Below, piece by piece: positions 16,432-24,187 of a stretch of DNA of 52,179 bases (positions are counted from its first letter, which is position 1; the number at the start of each line of letters is the position of its first letter). Origin of the DNA: Bacteroidota bacterium (GTDB lineage: Bacteria > Bacteroidota > Bacteroidia > Cytophagales > Microscillaceae); the NCBI GenBank assembly GCA_004292795.1, contig RDXI01000002.1, forward strand, positions 1 through 52,179, given 5' to 3'. The notes under the pieces were generated by a model. That model was not told the DNA's origin, did no database searches, and worked only from the letters and a program-made list of their open reading frames with translations. A program made the position numbers and the translations under genes.

Positions 16432-16870
16432 GTTGCCAAGCGGTTATGGAGAAAGTATTTTCGGGTGTGATGCACACAAAATAAAGTTCATCGAAGCCTT
16501 CTGCAAAGGTAGGCAAGACAAGGCGATTGCGTGTGCCTGTGATGCCTTTTTCATCGATTCGTTCCTTGCCTACGCGCTGTTCGTTGCGTTGGAGTGCCTC
16601 TTGTATTTTGGATTGAAAAAAATAGCCTATTATTTTGTATTTTGCTTCGCGGGCAGGCAAGATGTAACGCTGTCTGTCCGCTATGGTCGGGTTCGTATTG
16701 TCCACCACAAAGCGTTGTTGCAACTCAATGCACATATCCAAAAAACGCTTTTCCTTGTGGCGGGTGTTCAGCAAGTCCATGCTGATGCGCACATGAGAAT
16801 TGAAAAAACGTTCTTTGTAAAAAGTTGACTTACCTGTAGCCTGTATGCCACAAAAAATAAGGGCTTCCAT
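16421..16870 (-). CDS. P-loop polynucleotide-kinase-like protein
   Basis: 149 residues from the ATG at 16870, which is set by a -7 box 4 nt upstream. The Walker A motif 'GIQATGKSTFYKERF' is at 8-15, followed by 'HVRISMDLL' and 'RFVVDNTNPTIADRQRYI' (DNTN at 57-60). This arrangement is that of AAA_33/T4-Pnk-like 5'-kinases, where the DxTN/R region contacts nucleic acid and ATP. 'YFFQSKIQEALQRNEQR' supplies the lid Arg. A 5'-OH RNA kinase would fit upstream of a Thg1-like enzyme, which needs an activated or phosphorylated 5' end. The overlap with the Thg1 gene suggests translational coupling. Confidence 0.8.
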   Translation of the reverse strand: MEALIFCGIQATGKSTFYKERFFNSHVRISMDLLNTRHKEKRFLDMCIELQQRFVVDNTNPTIADRQRYILPAREAKYKIIGYFFQSKIQEALQRNEQRVGKERIDEKGITGTRNRLVLPTFAEGFDELYFVCITPENTFSITAWQHEI

Positions 16871-16874
16871 ACCG

Positions 16875-16882
16875 CAAATATA
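16875..16882 (-). promoter_or_regulatory. -7 box (TATATTTG) 4 nt before the kinase-like gene
   Basis: The minus strand reads TATATTTG, then 4 nt to the ATG at 16870. It drives the kinase/Thg1 pair and rules out the upstream in-frame ATG. Confidence 0.6.
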
Positions 16883-17054
16883 CGCCTTTTTGCGCAATAG
16901 GCAAGCTTGCCTACTTTGTAACTTTTGTTACGTGTTCTTTGCTTGCTGTTGGCGAACTTTGCGAACATTTACTTCTTGTATAACATTTGGCGTAACTTTA
17001 TAGAGCCAAAAAGTGTTATGGTATGGCGTAATTACTACAAAACAATCAGTTTTT

Positions 17055-17615
17055 ATGTTAGAACTTTTAAAACAGCCTTGGCATTGGGCAGTGGGTGGGT
17101 TGCTCATAGGGCTTATAGTACCTGCTTTGTTGTTATTAGGCAACAAAAAATTTGGTATTTCTTCTTCGCTTCGGCACGTTTGCGCTATGTGTGTGCCTGC
17201 GAATATTCCCTTTTTTCAATATGATTGGAAAAAAGAAAGGTGGAATTTATTTTTTGTAGCAGGTGTTTTTTTGGGCGGGTGGCTTGCCTCCCAATTCTTA
17301 TCCAACCCAACACCTATCCAAATATCTGATAAAACAGTAGCCGTTTTGCAAACGCAAGGCATTAAAGATTTTGCGCATCTTTTGCCTCAAGATATTTTTT
17401 CTTGGGAAAATGTACTCACCTTGCGCGGTTTCTTCTTTTTTGTGTTGGGTGGTTTCTTGGTGGGCTTTGGTACGCGCTATGCAGGCGGTTGCACGTCAGG
17501 ACATGCTATCATGGGTTTGTCTAATTTACAAGTGCCTTCTTTGGTTGCTACCATTAGTTTTATGGTTGGCGGTATTCTTTCCACACATTTTATCCTTCCT
17601 TTGTTTTTGTCATGA
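17055..17615 (+). CDS. YeeE/YedE-family sulfur-compound transporter, first half
   Basis: 186 residues from the ATG at 17055 ('MLELLKQPWHW'), a start that begins just before the first membrane helix. Several hydrophobic helices are seen: 'WAVGGLLIGLIVPALLLLG', 'WNLFFVAGVFLGGWLAS', 'GFFFFVLGGFLVGFGTRY' and 'VATISFMVGGILS'. 'YAGGCTSGHAIMGLSNLQ' is the family's cysteine motif, which contacts thiosulfate in TsuA. 'RHVCAMCVP' adds further cysteines. It is half the length of single-chain YeeE and is followed by its partner with a 4-nt overlap. Confidence 0.88.
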   Translation: MLELLKQPWHWAVGGLLIGLIVPALLLLGNKKFGISSSLRHVCAMCVPANIPFFQYDWKKERWNLFFVAGVFLGGWLASQFLSNPTPIQISDKTVAVLQTQGIKDFAHLLPQDIFSWENVLTLRGFFFFVLGGFLVGFGTRYAGGCTSGHAIMGLSNLQVPSLVATISFMVGGILSTHFILPLFLS

Positions 17616-18022
17616 GCAGTTTGAAATATTTGTTAGTAGGTATGCTGTTGGGCGTTGTCTTTGTAAAAACGGAAATCATCAGTTGGTTTCGTATTCAAGA
17701 GATGTTTCGTTTTCATTCTTTCCATATGTACGGTGTGATAGGCACAGCCGTTTTGGTGGGCTTGCTTTCGGTGCAAATCATCAAACGCCTGAAAGCCAAA
17801 AGCATCGAAGGCGAGGAAATTGTGATAGAAGATAAACTTTACAGCCCTTCGCTCATCTTGGGCGGGCTTATGTTTGGTATGGGTTGGGCTATCACAGGGG
17901 CGTGTCCTGGACCGCTTTTTGCCCAAATAGGTGCGGGTTTTGGTGCAATAAGTATTACCTTGCTTAGTGCAGTAGCGGGTACTTGGACGTATGGCTTGTT
18001 ACGTAGTAGATTGCCTCATTAA
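17612..18022 (+). CDS. YeeE/YedE-family sulfur-compound transporter, second half (DUF6691 type)
   Basis: 136 residues, starting inside the stop of the first half (ATGA overlap). Helices 'LKYLLVGMLLGVVFVKTEI', 'MYGVIGTAVLVGLLSVQII' and 'SITLLSAVAGTWTYGLL' flank the second cysteine motif 'GMGWAITGACPGPLFAQIGA'. In Bacteroidota the two half-proteins replace the fused transporter and are thought to import thiosulfate-like sulfur. A terminator follows. Confidence 0.87.
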   Translation: MSSLKYLLVGMLLGVVFVKTEIISWFRIQEMFRFHSFHMYGVIGTAVLVGLLSVQIIKRLKAKSIEGEEIVIEDKLYSPSLILGGLMFGMGWAITGACPGPLFAQIGAGFGAISITLLSAVAGTWTYGLLRSRLPH

Positions 18023-18042
18023 CCCGAAATAATAGTGTGTAT

Positions 18043-18072
18043 AAAAAGGTTGCTTTACGGCAACCTTTTTTA
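18043..18072 (+). terminator. rho-independent terminator
   Basis: AAAAAGGTTGC / GCAACCTTTTT, an 11-bp stem with a 6-nt loop and T run. It ends the YeeE/YedE pair. Confidence 0.88.
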
Positions 18073-18144
18073 TTTATGAATTTTTAAAATGAGCAAGTAC
18101 ACATAAAATTTAGCAAAATGAACTTTTTTAGTTATAATAAAAAA

Positions 18145-18182
18145 TACCCTTGTAAGGGTATTTTTATACCCTTGTAAGGGTA
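18145..18182. repeat. two identical 16-bp palindromes 22 bp apart
   Basis: TACCCTTGTAAGGGTA occurs at 18145-18160 and 18167-18182. Each is a perfect 7-bp inverted repeat around GT. The start-to-start distance of 22 bp is two helical turns, as in a double operator. Tandem small hairpins are the alternative. Confidence 0.75.
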
Positions 18183-18510
18183 TTTTTAAAGACGTTAAAA
18201 AAGCAAATACTTGATTATCAATACTTTAATTTTCTATCTTTTTGAGCAGTGTTTGCAGGCAAGAAAAAAGCACCTTAATTTTGTATCAAGGCTTACCTGT
18301 AGGCAAGACTTTGATTTTTGGTTGTTTTTGAAGAAAAACAGAAGCTCCGAAGTTCTTGTAACTACCTCATTATGAGAGTTTTATCGAGGATATATACACT
18401 TTGTATGTATCTTGCGCACTTACAAACAAAAGTGAAGTCCAGCCATCACTCAAAAAAACGGGGCGTATTCCGAAAAGCCATAAGAGTAGGAAACCAAAAT
18501 ATAAAATAGT
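18183..18510. other. intergenic region before the tyrosinase gene
   Basis: A 328-bp stretch with no convincing gene. It holds a TAATTTTG box at 18276-18283 and two YAGGCAAG words. A 63-codon open frame ends one base before the tyrosinase ATG but has no recognisable features. The tyrosinase promoter presumably lies here or at the palindromes just upstream. Confidence 0.5.
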
Positions 18511-20577
18511 ATGACTTATACAAGAAAAAACGCTTGGGATGACAACAATGGTGGGCAATTCACCAACACTGATGGGAGCTACACTGACCTTTATTGGTAT
18601 GCGAAGGGCGTACAAGTAATGCAAGCACGCCCAATAAGTGACCCTACAAGTTGGTGGTTCTATGCCGCCATTCATGGACAATACCTTATCAATAATTCTG
18701 GTTCGGGTTCTGCACCATTGGAATACCCTAATTGGAAAAAGGTAGAATATATTCCATCATCTGCAAATTTGGGAACACCTCCTCCACCTAAGCAAACAGA
18801 TCTTTTTTGGGATCAATGCCAACACCAAAGTTGGTTTTTTCCTCCCTGGCATCGCGGGTATTTGGTTGCATTCGAAAATATTCTTCGTAATATAATTGTA
18901 GAACAACTTGGCGGTAATAGCGAATGGGCATTGCCTTATTGGAACTATTTGAACCAATCCACAACATACCAAGAGTATAAAATTCCTACAGCATTCACAC
19001 TTGAAACGTTACCTGATGGAACGCCAAACCCCTTGTTTGTACGAGAAAGATTCGGTCCAAACGGTGATAGCAATGTGTATATAGTGGTTGGAGATCAACA
19101 AGATGGCACTCAAGCAGATGATGAATGTCAGTATGATAAAACCTACACAGGAACTTCTAAAAGTGGCGGTTATGGTGGTGGTAAAACGGGATTCAACCAT
19201 TCAGGCAATTTCAGTATTACGGGTGGTCTTGAAATGAACCCTCATAACTGGGTACACAACATGGTAGGAGGGTTGAATTCTGAACCACTCTCATACAGTG
19301 GTACAGAAATGGTGGTGCAAGCTAATCAACCTTGGCAAACTACAGGAATTGACATAGTAAAAGATGGTGAAACCGTGTTCATAGGAATATCAACTGATCG
19401 AAACGCGCCAACAAAATGGACAGCAGATCCCCAAGATAACAATGGAGGCTTGTATGATGCTAATGGCTCACCTGACATTATTGTTTCAGCGGATCAACCT
19501 TTGTACCCCATGGTAGGTGTGCCTATGGGAGCATTGATTGGTCGTGTTGGTGGGGGGACTCCTTTTCTCATTGGAACGGGTGCTGTTGTGCCTAATGATA
19601 CCATTGGACTTCTTGAATTGTGCATCAATGACGATTTAACAGGTGCTTATGGGGCTGGCTTAACTGATAATCAAGGTGCTATCACGGTTCAATTTACGCC
19701 CACACCATCTGAAGAGTTTGAAGGTTTGATGGCTGATCCGGGGTTAGCTGGTCTTGACCCCATTTTTTTTCTGCACCATGCAAATATTGATAGAATGTGG
19801 ACAGCTTGGAATGTAACTGGAGAAAATTCCAATCCTACTAGTGCTGATCCTAATGGTGCTGATTGGTTAGCTGGACCTTCAGCAAATGGAAATTCACAAT
19901 TTGCTATGCCTGTAGACTCAGATGGTACACCATGGTATTACAAACCTGCTGACGTTCAAAGTACGATGAATTTGAAATATTATAACAATGTTCTCTATTC
20001 ATATACCTATAATGACCTTTCTCTTACATCATATGACAAACAACCCTCTGCATCAGGCTTAGCAAAACGCTTGAATAAGCTTAGAGGTATCAATAACGTA
20101 ACAGAAGCAACAGTAGCTATGCACACGAGCAATGAACTAGTTGGTTCCAGCAATAATTCAATCGTATTGAATAGTGGTGCTACAAAAACAGAAGTTAAAA
20201 TAGATGCCGACTCTTGGGGATTGGTAGCAAATAGTTTAGCACAAAAATCCATCGATACAATACCTGACGAAGTTTATCTTCAACTCGAAAATGTAACAGG
20301 CACCAATAACTCTAATTTCCTTTCAGTATATGTGAATAATATACTCGTTGGTGCAGTATCTCTGTTTGGCATCCGTATAGCATCTATGCAAAATACCGCT
20401 CATGGCGGTTCAGGACTTACTTTTAAATTCAATATTTCTGATATTGTTGATGATTTGTATATTGCTGGAAATATTGACATTGATTCATTGAACGTTTCGA
20501 TAAGAACCAAGAAACCGCTACCTAAAGGAAGTATCATTACAGTTGGACGGATTAGTGTTTATCGTTCAGGTCAATAA
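18511..20577 (+). CDS. tyrosinase/polyphenol oxidase with a LecA-like domain inserted in the copper-B region
   Basis: 688 residues, no signal peptide. Copper A: 'FYAAIHGQYL' (His55), 'CQHQSWFFPPWHRGYLVAFE' (His105, His114). Copper B: 'MNPHNWVHNMVGG' (His245, His249) and 'LDPIFFLHHANIDRMWTAWN' (His423). About 170 residues lie between the HxxxH pair and the last His, far more than usual. The insert (about 265-398) has 'VQANQPWQTTGIDIVKDGE', 'MGALIGRVGGGTPFLIGTG' and 'LLELCINDDLTGAYG', the pattern of PA-IL/LecA-type calcium lectins. The C-terminus (from about 565, ending 'GRISVYRSGQ') resembles polyphenol-oxidase C-terminal domains. Few CTTGCCT words occur here, which suggests foreign origin. 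DUF2182 follows 14 bp downstream. Confidence 0.88.
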   Translation: MTYTRKNAWDDNNGGQFTNTDGSYTDLYWYAKGVQVMQARPISDPTSWWFYAAIHGQYLINNSGSGSAPLEYPNWKKVEYIPSSANLGTPPPPKQTDLFWDQCQHQSWFFPPWHRGYLVAFENILRNIIVEQLGGNSEWALPYWNYLNQSTTYQEYKIPTAFTLETLPDGTPNPLFVRERFGPNGDSNVYIVVGDQQDGTQADDECQYDKTYTGTSKSGGYGGGKTGFNHSGNFSITGGLEMNPHNWVHNMVGGLNSEPLSYSGTEMVVQANQPWQTTGIDIVKDGETVFIGISTDRNAPTKWTADPQDNNGGLYDANGSPDIIVSADQPLYPMVGVPMGALIGRVGGGTPFLIGTGAVVPNDTIGLLELCINDDLTGAYGAGLTDNQGAITVQFTPTPSEEFEGLMADPGLAGLDPIFFLHHANIDRMWTAWNVTGENSNPTSADPNGADWLAGPSANGNSQFAMPVDSDGTPWYYKPADVQSTMNLKYYNNVLYSYTYNDLSLTSYDKQPSASGLAKRLNKLRGINNVTEATVAMHTSNELVGSSNNSIVLNSGATKTEVKIDADSWGLVANSLAQKSIDTIPDEVYLQLENVTGTNNSNFLSVYVNNILVGAVSLFGIRIASMQNTAHGGSGLTFKFNISDIVDDLYIAGNIDIDSLNVSIRTKKPLPKGSIITVGRISVYRSGQ

Positions 20578-20591
20578 CCCCAAAATAATAT

Positions 20592-21350
20592 ATGAGGCTC
20601 TCTCGGAATAGTCGTATCAAAATAAATACTGTAATAATAAGCATCAGCCTCCTTACTTGGGTGTTGCTTTTGATAAATCCCGGTAATATCATGACAATAG
20701 AACATTGTCCTGTTACGATTTCGGGACCTTCAACTGCTTCTGTCCAAATGTTGTTGGAAATGAACCCTCTTTCGTCACAACTGATAGGTTGGGGACTGAT
20801 GGTTATTGCTATGATGCTTCCCAAAATAATTACTCCTATACAATTTATCTATGCACAAAGCCTAAAACGTTATCGCTTTAGACTCGCTTTGCTTTTTGTT
20901 TTGGGCTATGTATCAGTTTGGATGATTGCAGGAGTTTTTATGATTGGAGCGATTATGTGGTTGAGCCTCCTTGTGCCTCTCTCAAACACGCCTGCATTGG
21001 TAGTTTTGGCGGTGGCGTTGGTCTGGCAGTTTTCGCCTATCAAACAAAGGTTTTTGAACTATGGGCATCAGCATCGCGTCTTGCCTGCCTTTGGTTGGGA
21101 GGCTCACAAGGCTTCATTTTCTTTTGGCATCACGCATGGAACTTGGTGTGTCGGTTCGGGTTGGGCAATGATGTTGTTTCCTATGCTTTTGCAAGAATGG
21201 CACAATGTGGCGATGCTTTTTGTAACGTTTCTTATGATAAGCGAACACATGGAACACCCCAGACCACCTCGTTGGCACTTTGATTTGCGTTTGAAATTGT
21301 TAAGAATTATCATTGCGCAAACAAAAATCAGGCTTATGAAACGTGCTTGA
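20592..21350 (+). CDS. DUF2182-family integral membrane protein
   Basis: 252 residues with about six helices. 'GWGLMVIAMMLPKIITP' is the AMMLP signature of DUF2182, followed by 'LALLFVLGYVSVWMIAG' and the late 'HGTWCVGSGWAMMLFPM'. Candidate metal ligands are the His/Cys of 'ITHGTWCVGSG' and the 'SEHMEHPRPP' segment. The family is annotated as a predicted metal-binding membrane protein. Its tight linkage to a copper enzyme suggests a role in copper supply to the tyrosinase, which is inference only. A bidirectional terminator closes the operon. Confidence 0.82.
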   Translation: MRLSRNSRIKINTVIISISLLTWVLLLINPGNIMTIEHCPVTISGPSTASVQMLLEMNPLSSQLIGWGLMVIAMMLPKIITPIQFIYAQSLKRYRFRLALLFVLGYVSVWMIAGVFMIGAIMWLSLLVPLSNTPALVVLAVALVWQFSPIKQRFLNYGHQHRVLPAFGWEAHKASFSFGITHGTWCVGSGWAMMLFPMLLQEWHNVAMLFVTFLMISEHMEHPRPPRWHFDLRLKLLRIIIAQTKIRLMKRA

Positions 21351-21369
21351 CCTACAAGCGCGAGCCAAT

Positions 21370-21411
21370 AAAAAAACGTCAAGAAATCTATTGGTTTCTT
21401 GGCGTTTTTTT
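21370..21411. terminator. bidirectional terminator
   Basis: A-run plus ACGTCAAGAAA pairs with TTTCTTGGCGT plus T-run (17-nt arms, one G-T pair, 8-nt loop). It lies between convergent DUF2182 and the zinc-ribbon gene. Confidence 0.87.
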
Positions 21412-21415
21412 GCAA

Positions 21416-21778
21416 TTATCCCCATCTATGCCCACATCGAGCTTGTTTGGCTATAGGTGTTCGTGCCAATGCACCACAAATAGGACATCTCAAAAAAAAT
21501 AATTCTTCTTTTTTTTCTTCATAAATTCTTTGGACGTGGGCTTCTATCGTTTGCCAATCCATTTCTTCGGTATATGTTTCTATATCTCCATTTTCTATAT
21601 TCGCATTTTCTTTAAAAAATTGGACATCTTCTTCTGTGAGCTTATCACCAAAAAATTCCAACTTGTGCAGGAAAGAACGAACATCTTGGCACTTTCGAAA
21701 AATCCTTACCTGCTCTGCGGTAGGCGAGAGTATATTCCAATAGTTCAAACGAATATAATCAAAAATAGCGGTTTCCAT
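21416..21778 (-). CDS. small protein with C-terminal zinc ribbon, unknown
   Basis: About 120 residues. The first about 95 are acidic and helical ('FFKENANIENGDIETYTEEM'). The end carries 'FLRCPICGALARTP' and 'KQARCGHRW', a CxxC...CxH zinc-binding pair. The start ATG overlaps the stop of the barrel-protein gene (TGATG), which suggests translational coupling; a GTG one codon earlier is the alternative. Function unknown. Confidence 0.75.
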   Translation of the reverse strand: METAIFDYIRLNYWNILSPTAEQVRIFRKCQDVRSFLHKLEFFGDKLTEEDVQFFKENANIENGDIETYTEEMDWQTIEAHVQRIYEEKKEELFFLRCPICGALARTPIAKQARCGHRWG

Positions 21779-23172
21779 CACAAATCCGTAGTAAAATTGA
21801 TATACAGCCTTGCCTGCCCCAAGCTGTTTAGGGCATAATTGAAGCGGATAACGCTGTTGTAGTACGTTACCAAGTCAATGCCCACACCTGCCCCATAGAG
21901 CCAACGGTTTTGTAGCAAATTATTGGCTGAAAAATATTGGTCTGACACATAGCCCGCATCTGTGTAAAATGTGGCATACAAGGCTATAGGCACTTTTTTG
22001 AATTGGGGAATAGGCATATATTTCCAATTTTTCACTCCCGAAAAGAGTTGGTATTTGAAGGTTTGCTTGCCTATAGCACTCGCTTGTGTGGGGATAACAT
22101 ACAACTCGTACCCGCGCATGACTTGGTCGCCATAGCCCACCGCAAGAGTACGCGCAAACATAGGATTTTTATTGTATGAAAATTGCCCTACAAGCTGATA
22201 ATCCCAAAACCATTTTTTGCCCAAAGGGAAATATTGCCCCCACGCTCCCGAAGTTTCGAATTGGGAAAGACTATTTTCAGGCAAGAAACCCAAATACTGC
22301 ACATTCCATTTCAATACATACCCGCGCAAGGCGTAGGCTTGTGCATCTCGTTTATCGTAGCGAAACGAATAGCCAATGCCTACATATTGAAGCCTGTTTT
22401 GTTCTTTTGCATAATAATTGGGGTTGAGCTTCACGACAGTATCTGCCACCCAAAGGTTTTGATAATTGATGTTCCAGCTATGAAAAGCATAAAAAGCAGG
22501 GCGATAATTGAACGAAAGGCTCGCGTCCCAGCGTTCCCGTGCATTGCCTTGTTCGTTGCGCACAAAGGCGAGTTTGTTGTCAATAGTTGCGTAGGCGATA
22601 GACCTATTTTGCCCATAGCCCGCATTGATATTTAGCCCCAATTTTTGGTTTTTGGTCAGGTAAGGAATGTCGTAGCCTATGCCGAAGCGTTGTGTGAAGC
22701 CAAATTGCACAATGAAGCCGAGTGTTTCTCGCCTACCGCGAAAGTTGTCTTGCCTGAAGCGCAAGCCATAATTGGTACGGCGTAAGTCGCGCCCATACAC
22801 TGTCCACCATTCATTGAAATTCCTGTCCGATAATTCGAAAAGCGGAATGGGGAACAAATACCAACGCTCTTGCACCATGATTTTGAGCGTGTTGTTGGTA
22901 AGGTGCAAATCGACAAGCGTGAAAAGATTGGTGTTGAAAATATTGGCTTTGTTGCGAGCCAAGAGCGAGTCTTTTTTCGCCACCCAAAGCGTGTCGCCTT
23001 CTTTCAGCGTAAGCTCTCGCCTGATGATGTGCGGTTTGGTTTTTTTATTGCCCAACAATTCTACGCGCTCAATGACCACAAACGCTGTAGTGTCTTGGGT
23101 AGGCAAGGCTGTTTGCGCCCACGCCATCACATGAAAAAATAAACCAATACATAACAAACCAATAGCTTTCAT
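21778..23172 (-). CDS. BamA/TamA-like outer-membrane protein with one POTRA domain
   Basis: 464 residues with a signal peptide ('MKAIGLLCIGLFFHVMAWAQ'). A single POTRA-like domain follows ('VVIERVELLGNKKTKPHIIR', 'LFTLVDLHLTNNTLKIMVQE'). The remainder (about 110-464) alternates aromatic beta strands consistent with an outer-membrane 16-strand barrel of the BamA superfamily ('YRPAFYAFHSWNINYQNLW', 'GVGIDLVTYYNSVIRFNYA'). The length is far below BamA (five POTRAs), so it is an accessory member that could serve insertion or export. The start is supported by a -7 box 5 nt upstream. Confidence 0.82.
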   Translation of the reverse strand: MKAIGLLCIGLFFHVMAWAQTALPTQDTTAFVVIERVELLGNKKTKPHIIRRELTLKEGDTLWVAKKDSLLARNKANIFNTNLFTLVDLHLTNNTLKIMVQERWYLFPIPLFELSDRNFNEWWTVYGRDLRRTNYGLRFRQDNFRGRRETLGFIVQFGFTQRFGIGYDIPYLTKNQKLGLNINAGYGQNRSIAYATIDNKLAFVRNEQGNARERWDASLSFNYRPAFYAFHSWNINYQNLWVADTVVKLNPNYYAKEQNRLQYVGIGYSFRYDKRDAQAYALRGYVLKWNVQYLGFLPENSLSQFETSGAWGQYFPLGKKWFWDYQLVGQFSYNKNPMFARTLAVGYGDQVMRGYELYVIPTQASAIGKQTFKYQLFSGVKNWKYMPIPQFKKVPIALYATFYTDAGYVSDQYFSANNLLQNRWLYGAGVGIDLVTYYNSVIRFNYALNSLGQARLYINFTTDL

Positions 23173-23177
23173 ATAGG

Positions 23178-23185
23178 CAAAGATA
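23178..23185 (-). promoter_or_regulatory. -7 box (TATCTTTG) 5 nt before the barrel-protein gene
   Basis: The minus strand reads TATCTTTG, then 5 nt to the ATG at 23172. Another predicted leaderless start. Confidence 0.6.
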
Positions 23186-23224
23186 GCTTTTTTTATTCAA
23201 GTTTTGTGTTAAAAAAACCTCTTA

Positions 23225-23246
23225 AAAATAAAAGCCCCAAAGGGGC
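23225..23246 (-). terminator. terminator of the ctaA-ctaB operon
   Basis: GCCCC / GGGGC with a 3-nt loop; on the minus strand it is followed by TTTTATTTTT. Confidence 0.7.
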
Positions 23247-23273
23247 GATAAATCACAGATAGGGTTTGTTTTA

Positions 23274-24179
23274 TTACACCTTATCCAACAAAAAAGCTAT
23301 CTGAATAACAGGCAAGTAAATAAAGGAGGCGAACATAATTCGAAGCGCGACCTTGCGCGAAGGCGACACCAACAACTGCAACGTAGGCAAGAGAAACAAG
23401 ATACCCGCCAAAAACGCCACGACTGCCGAAGCTGTGCCTGTGATGCCCACGTAGGCAGGCAAGAGGCTAACGGGAATAAGAATCAACGCGCCTATCATGA
23501 TTTGCAAGGCAGAATTGAAATTACATTCGCCCTGTGCAGGCAAGAGGCGAAAACCCGCCTTTTTGTAGTCCTCGTCTGCCACCCAAGCAATCGCCCAAAA
23601 GTGCGGAAATTGCCATACAAATTGTATCAAGAAAATAAGCAAACCTTCTTTCGTAAACTCGCCTGTAGCCGCCACCCAGCCCAACAAAGGAGGCAAGGCA
23701 CCAGGAATAGCCCCTACCCAAACCGCAATCACACCTACACGCTTGAGGGGCGTATAAATCAAGCCGTACATGACCATAGAGAGCAACGACAAAAAGGCGG
23801 TAAGGATATTGGTAAACATAGCCAACAAACCCAAACCCAACACACCTACCACAATACCACAAATCATTGCCTCTTGCACGCTCATACGCTCTGTAGGCAA
23901 GGGGCGCGTAGCGGTGCGCTTCATGAGCTTATCCAAATCCTTCTCAAGAATTTGGTTGATGATGATAGACGCGCCAGAAACCAAAAAACCGCCCACACTC
24001 AACGCCACCAACACAAGCATATCGGGCTTGCCTTTGGTAGCCAACAAATAGCCAAAACTTGCCGAAAATGCCACCAAAAAGGAAAGGCGGAACTTGAGCA
24101 ACTGAAAAATGAGTTTCAACTTGCCTACAGACTCCACTTCAACAGTGGGAATCGCAGTCTTGGTATTTATCATGTTCAT
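23274..24179 (-). CDS. ctaB: protoheme IX farnesyltransferase (heme O synthase)
   Basis: About 301 residues from 'MNMINTKTAIP' (ATG 24179, or two codons later). 'ASIIINQILEKDLDKLMKRT' contains the NxxxDxxxD prenyl-diphosphate site. 'TATRPLPTERMS', 'YTPLKRVGVIAVWVGAIPGA' and 'HFWAIAWVADEDYKKAGFRL' are also diagnostic UbiA-family/COX10 motifs. It farnesylates heme B to heme O at the inner membrane. It follows ctaA by 8 bp in one operon. The longer upstream frame is rejected because it would read into ctaA. Confidence 0.93.
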   Translation of the reverse strand: MNMINTKTAIPTVEVESVGKLKLIFQLLKFRLSFLVAFSASFGYLLATKGKPDMLVLVALSVGGFLVSGASIIINQILEKDLDKLMKRTATRPLPTERMSVQEAMICGIVVGVLGLGLLAMFTNILTAFLSLLSMVMYGLIYTPLKRVGVIAVWVGAIPGALPPLLGWVAATGEFTKEGLLIFLIQFVWQFPHFWAIAWVADEDYKKAGFRLLPAQGECNFNSALQIMIGALILIPVSLLPAYVGITGTASAVVAFLAGILFLLPTLQLLVSPSRKVALRIMFASFIYLPVIQIAFLLDKV

Positions 24180-24187
24180 GAGAACGC

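Noticed and set aside
18318-18509. 63-codon open frame just before the tyrosinase gene
   Set aside because: No motif, signal peptide or conserved pattern; basic, random-looking composition.
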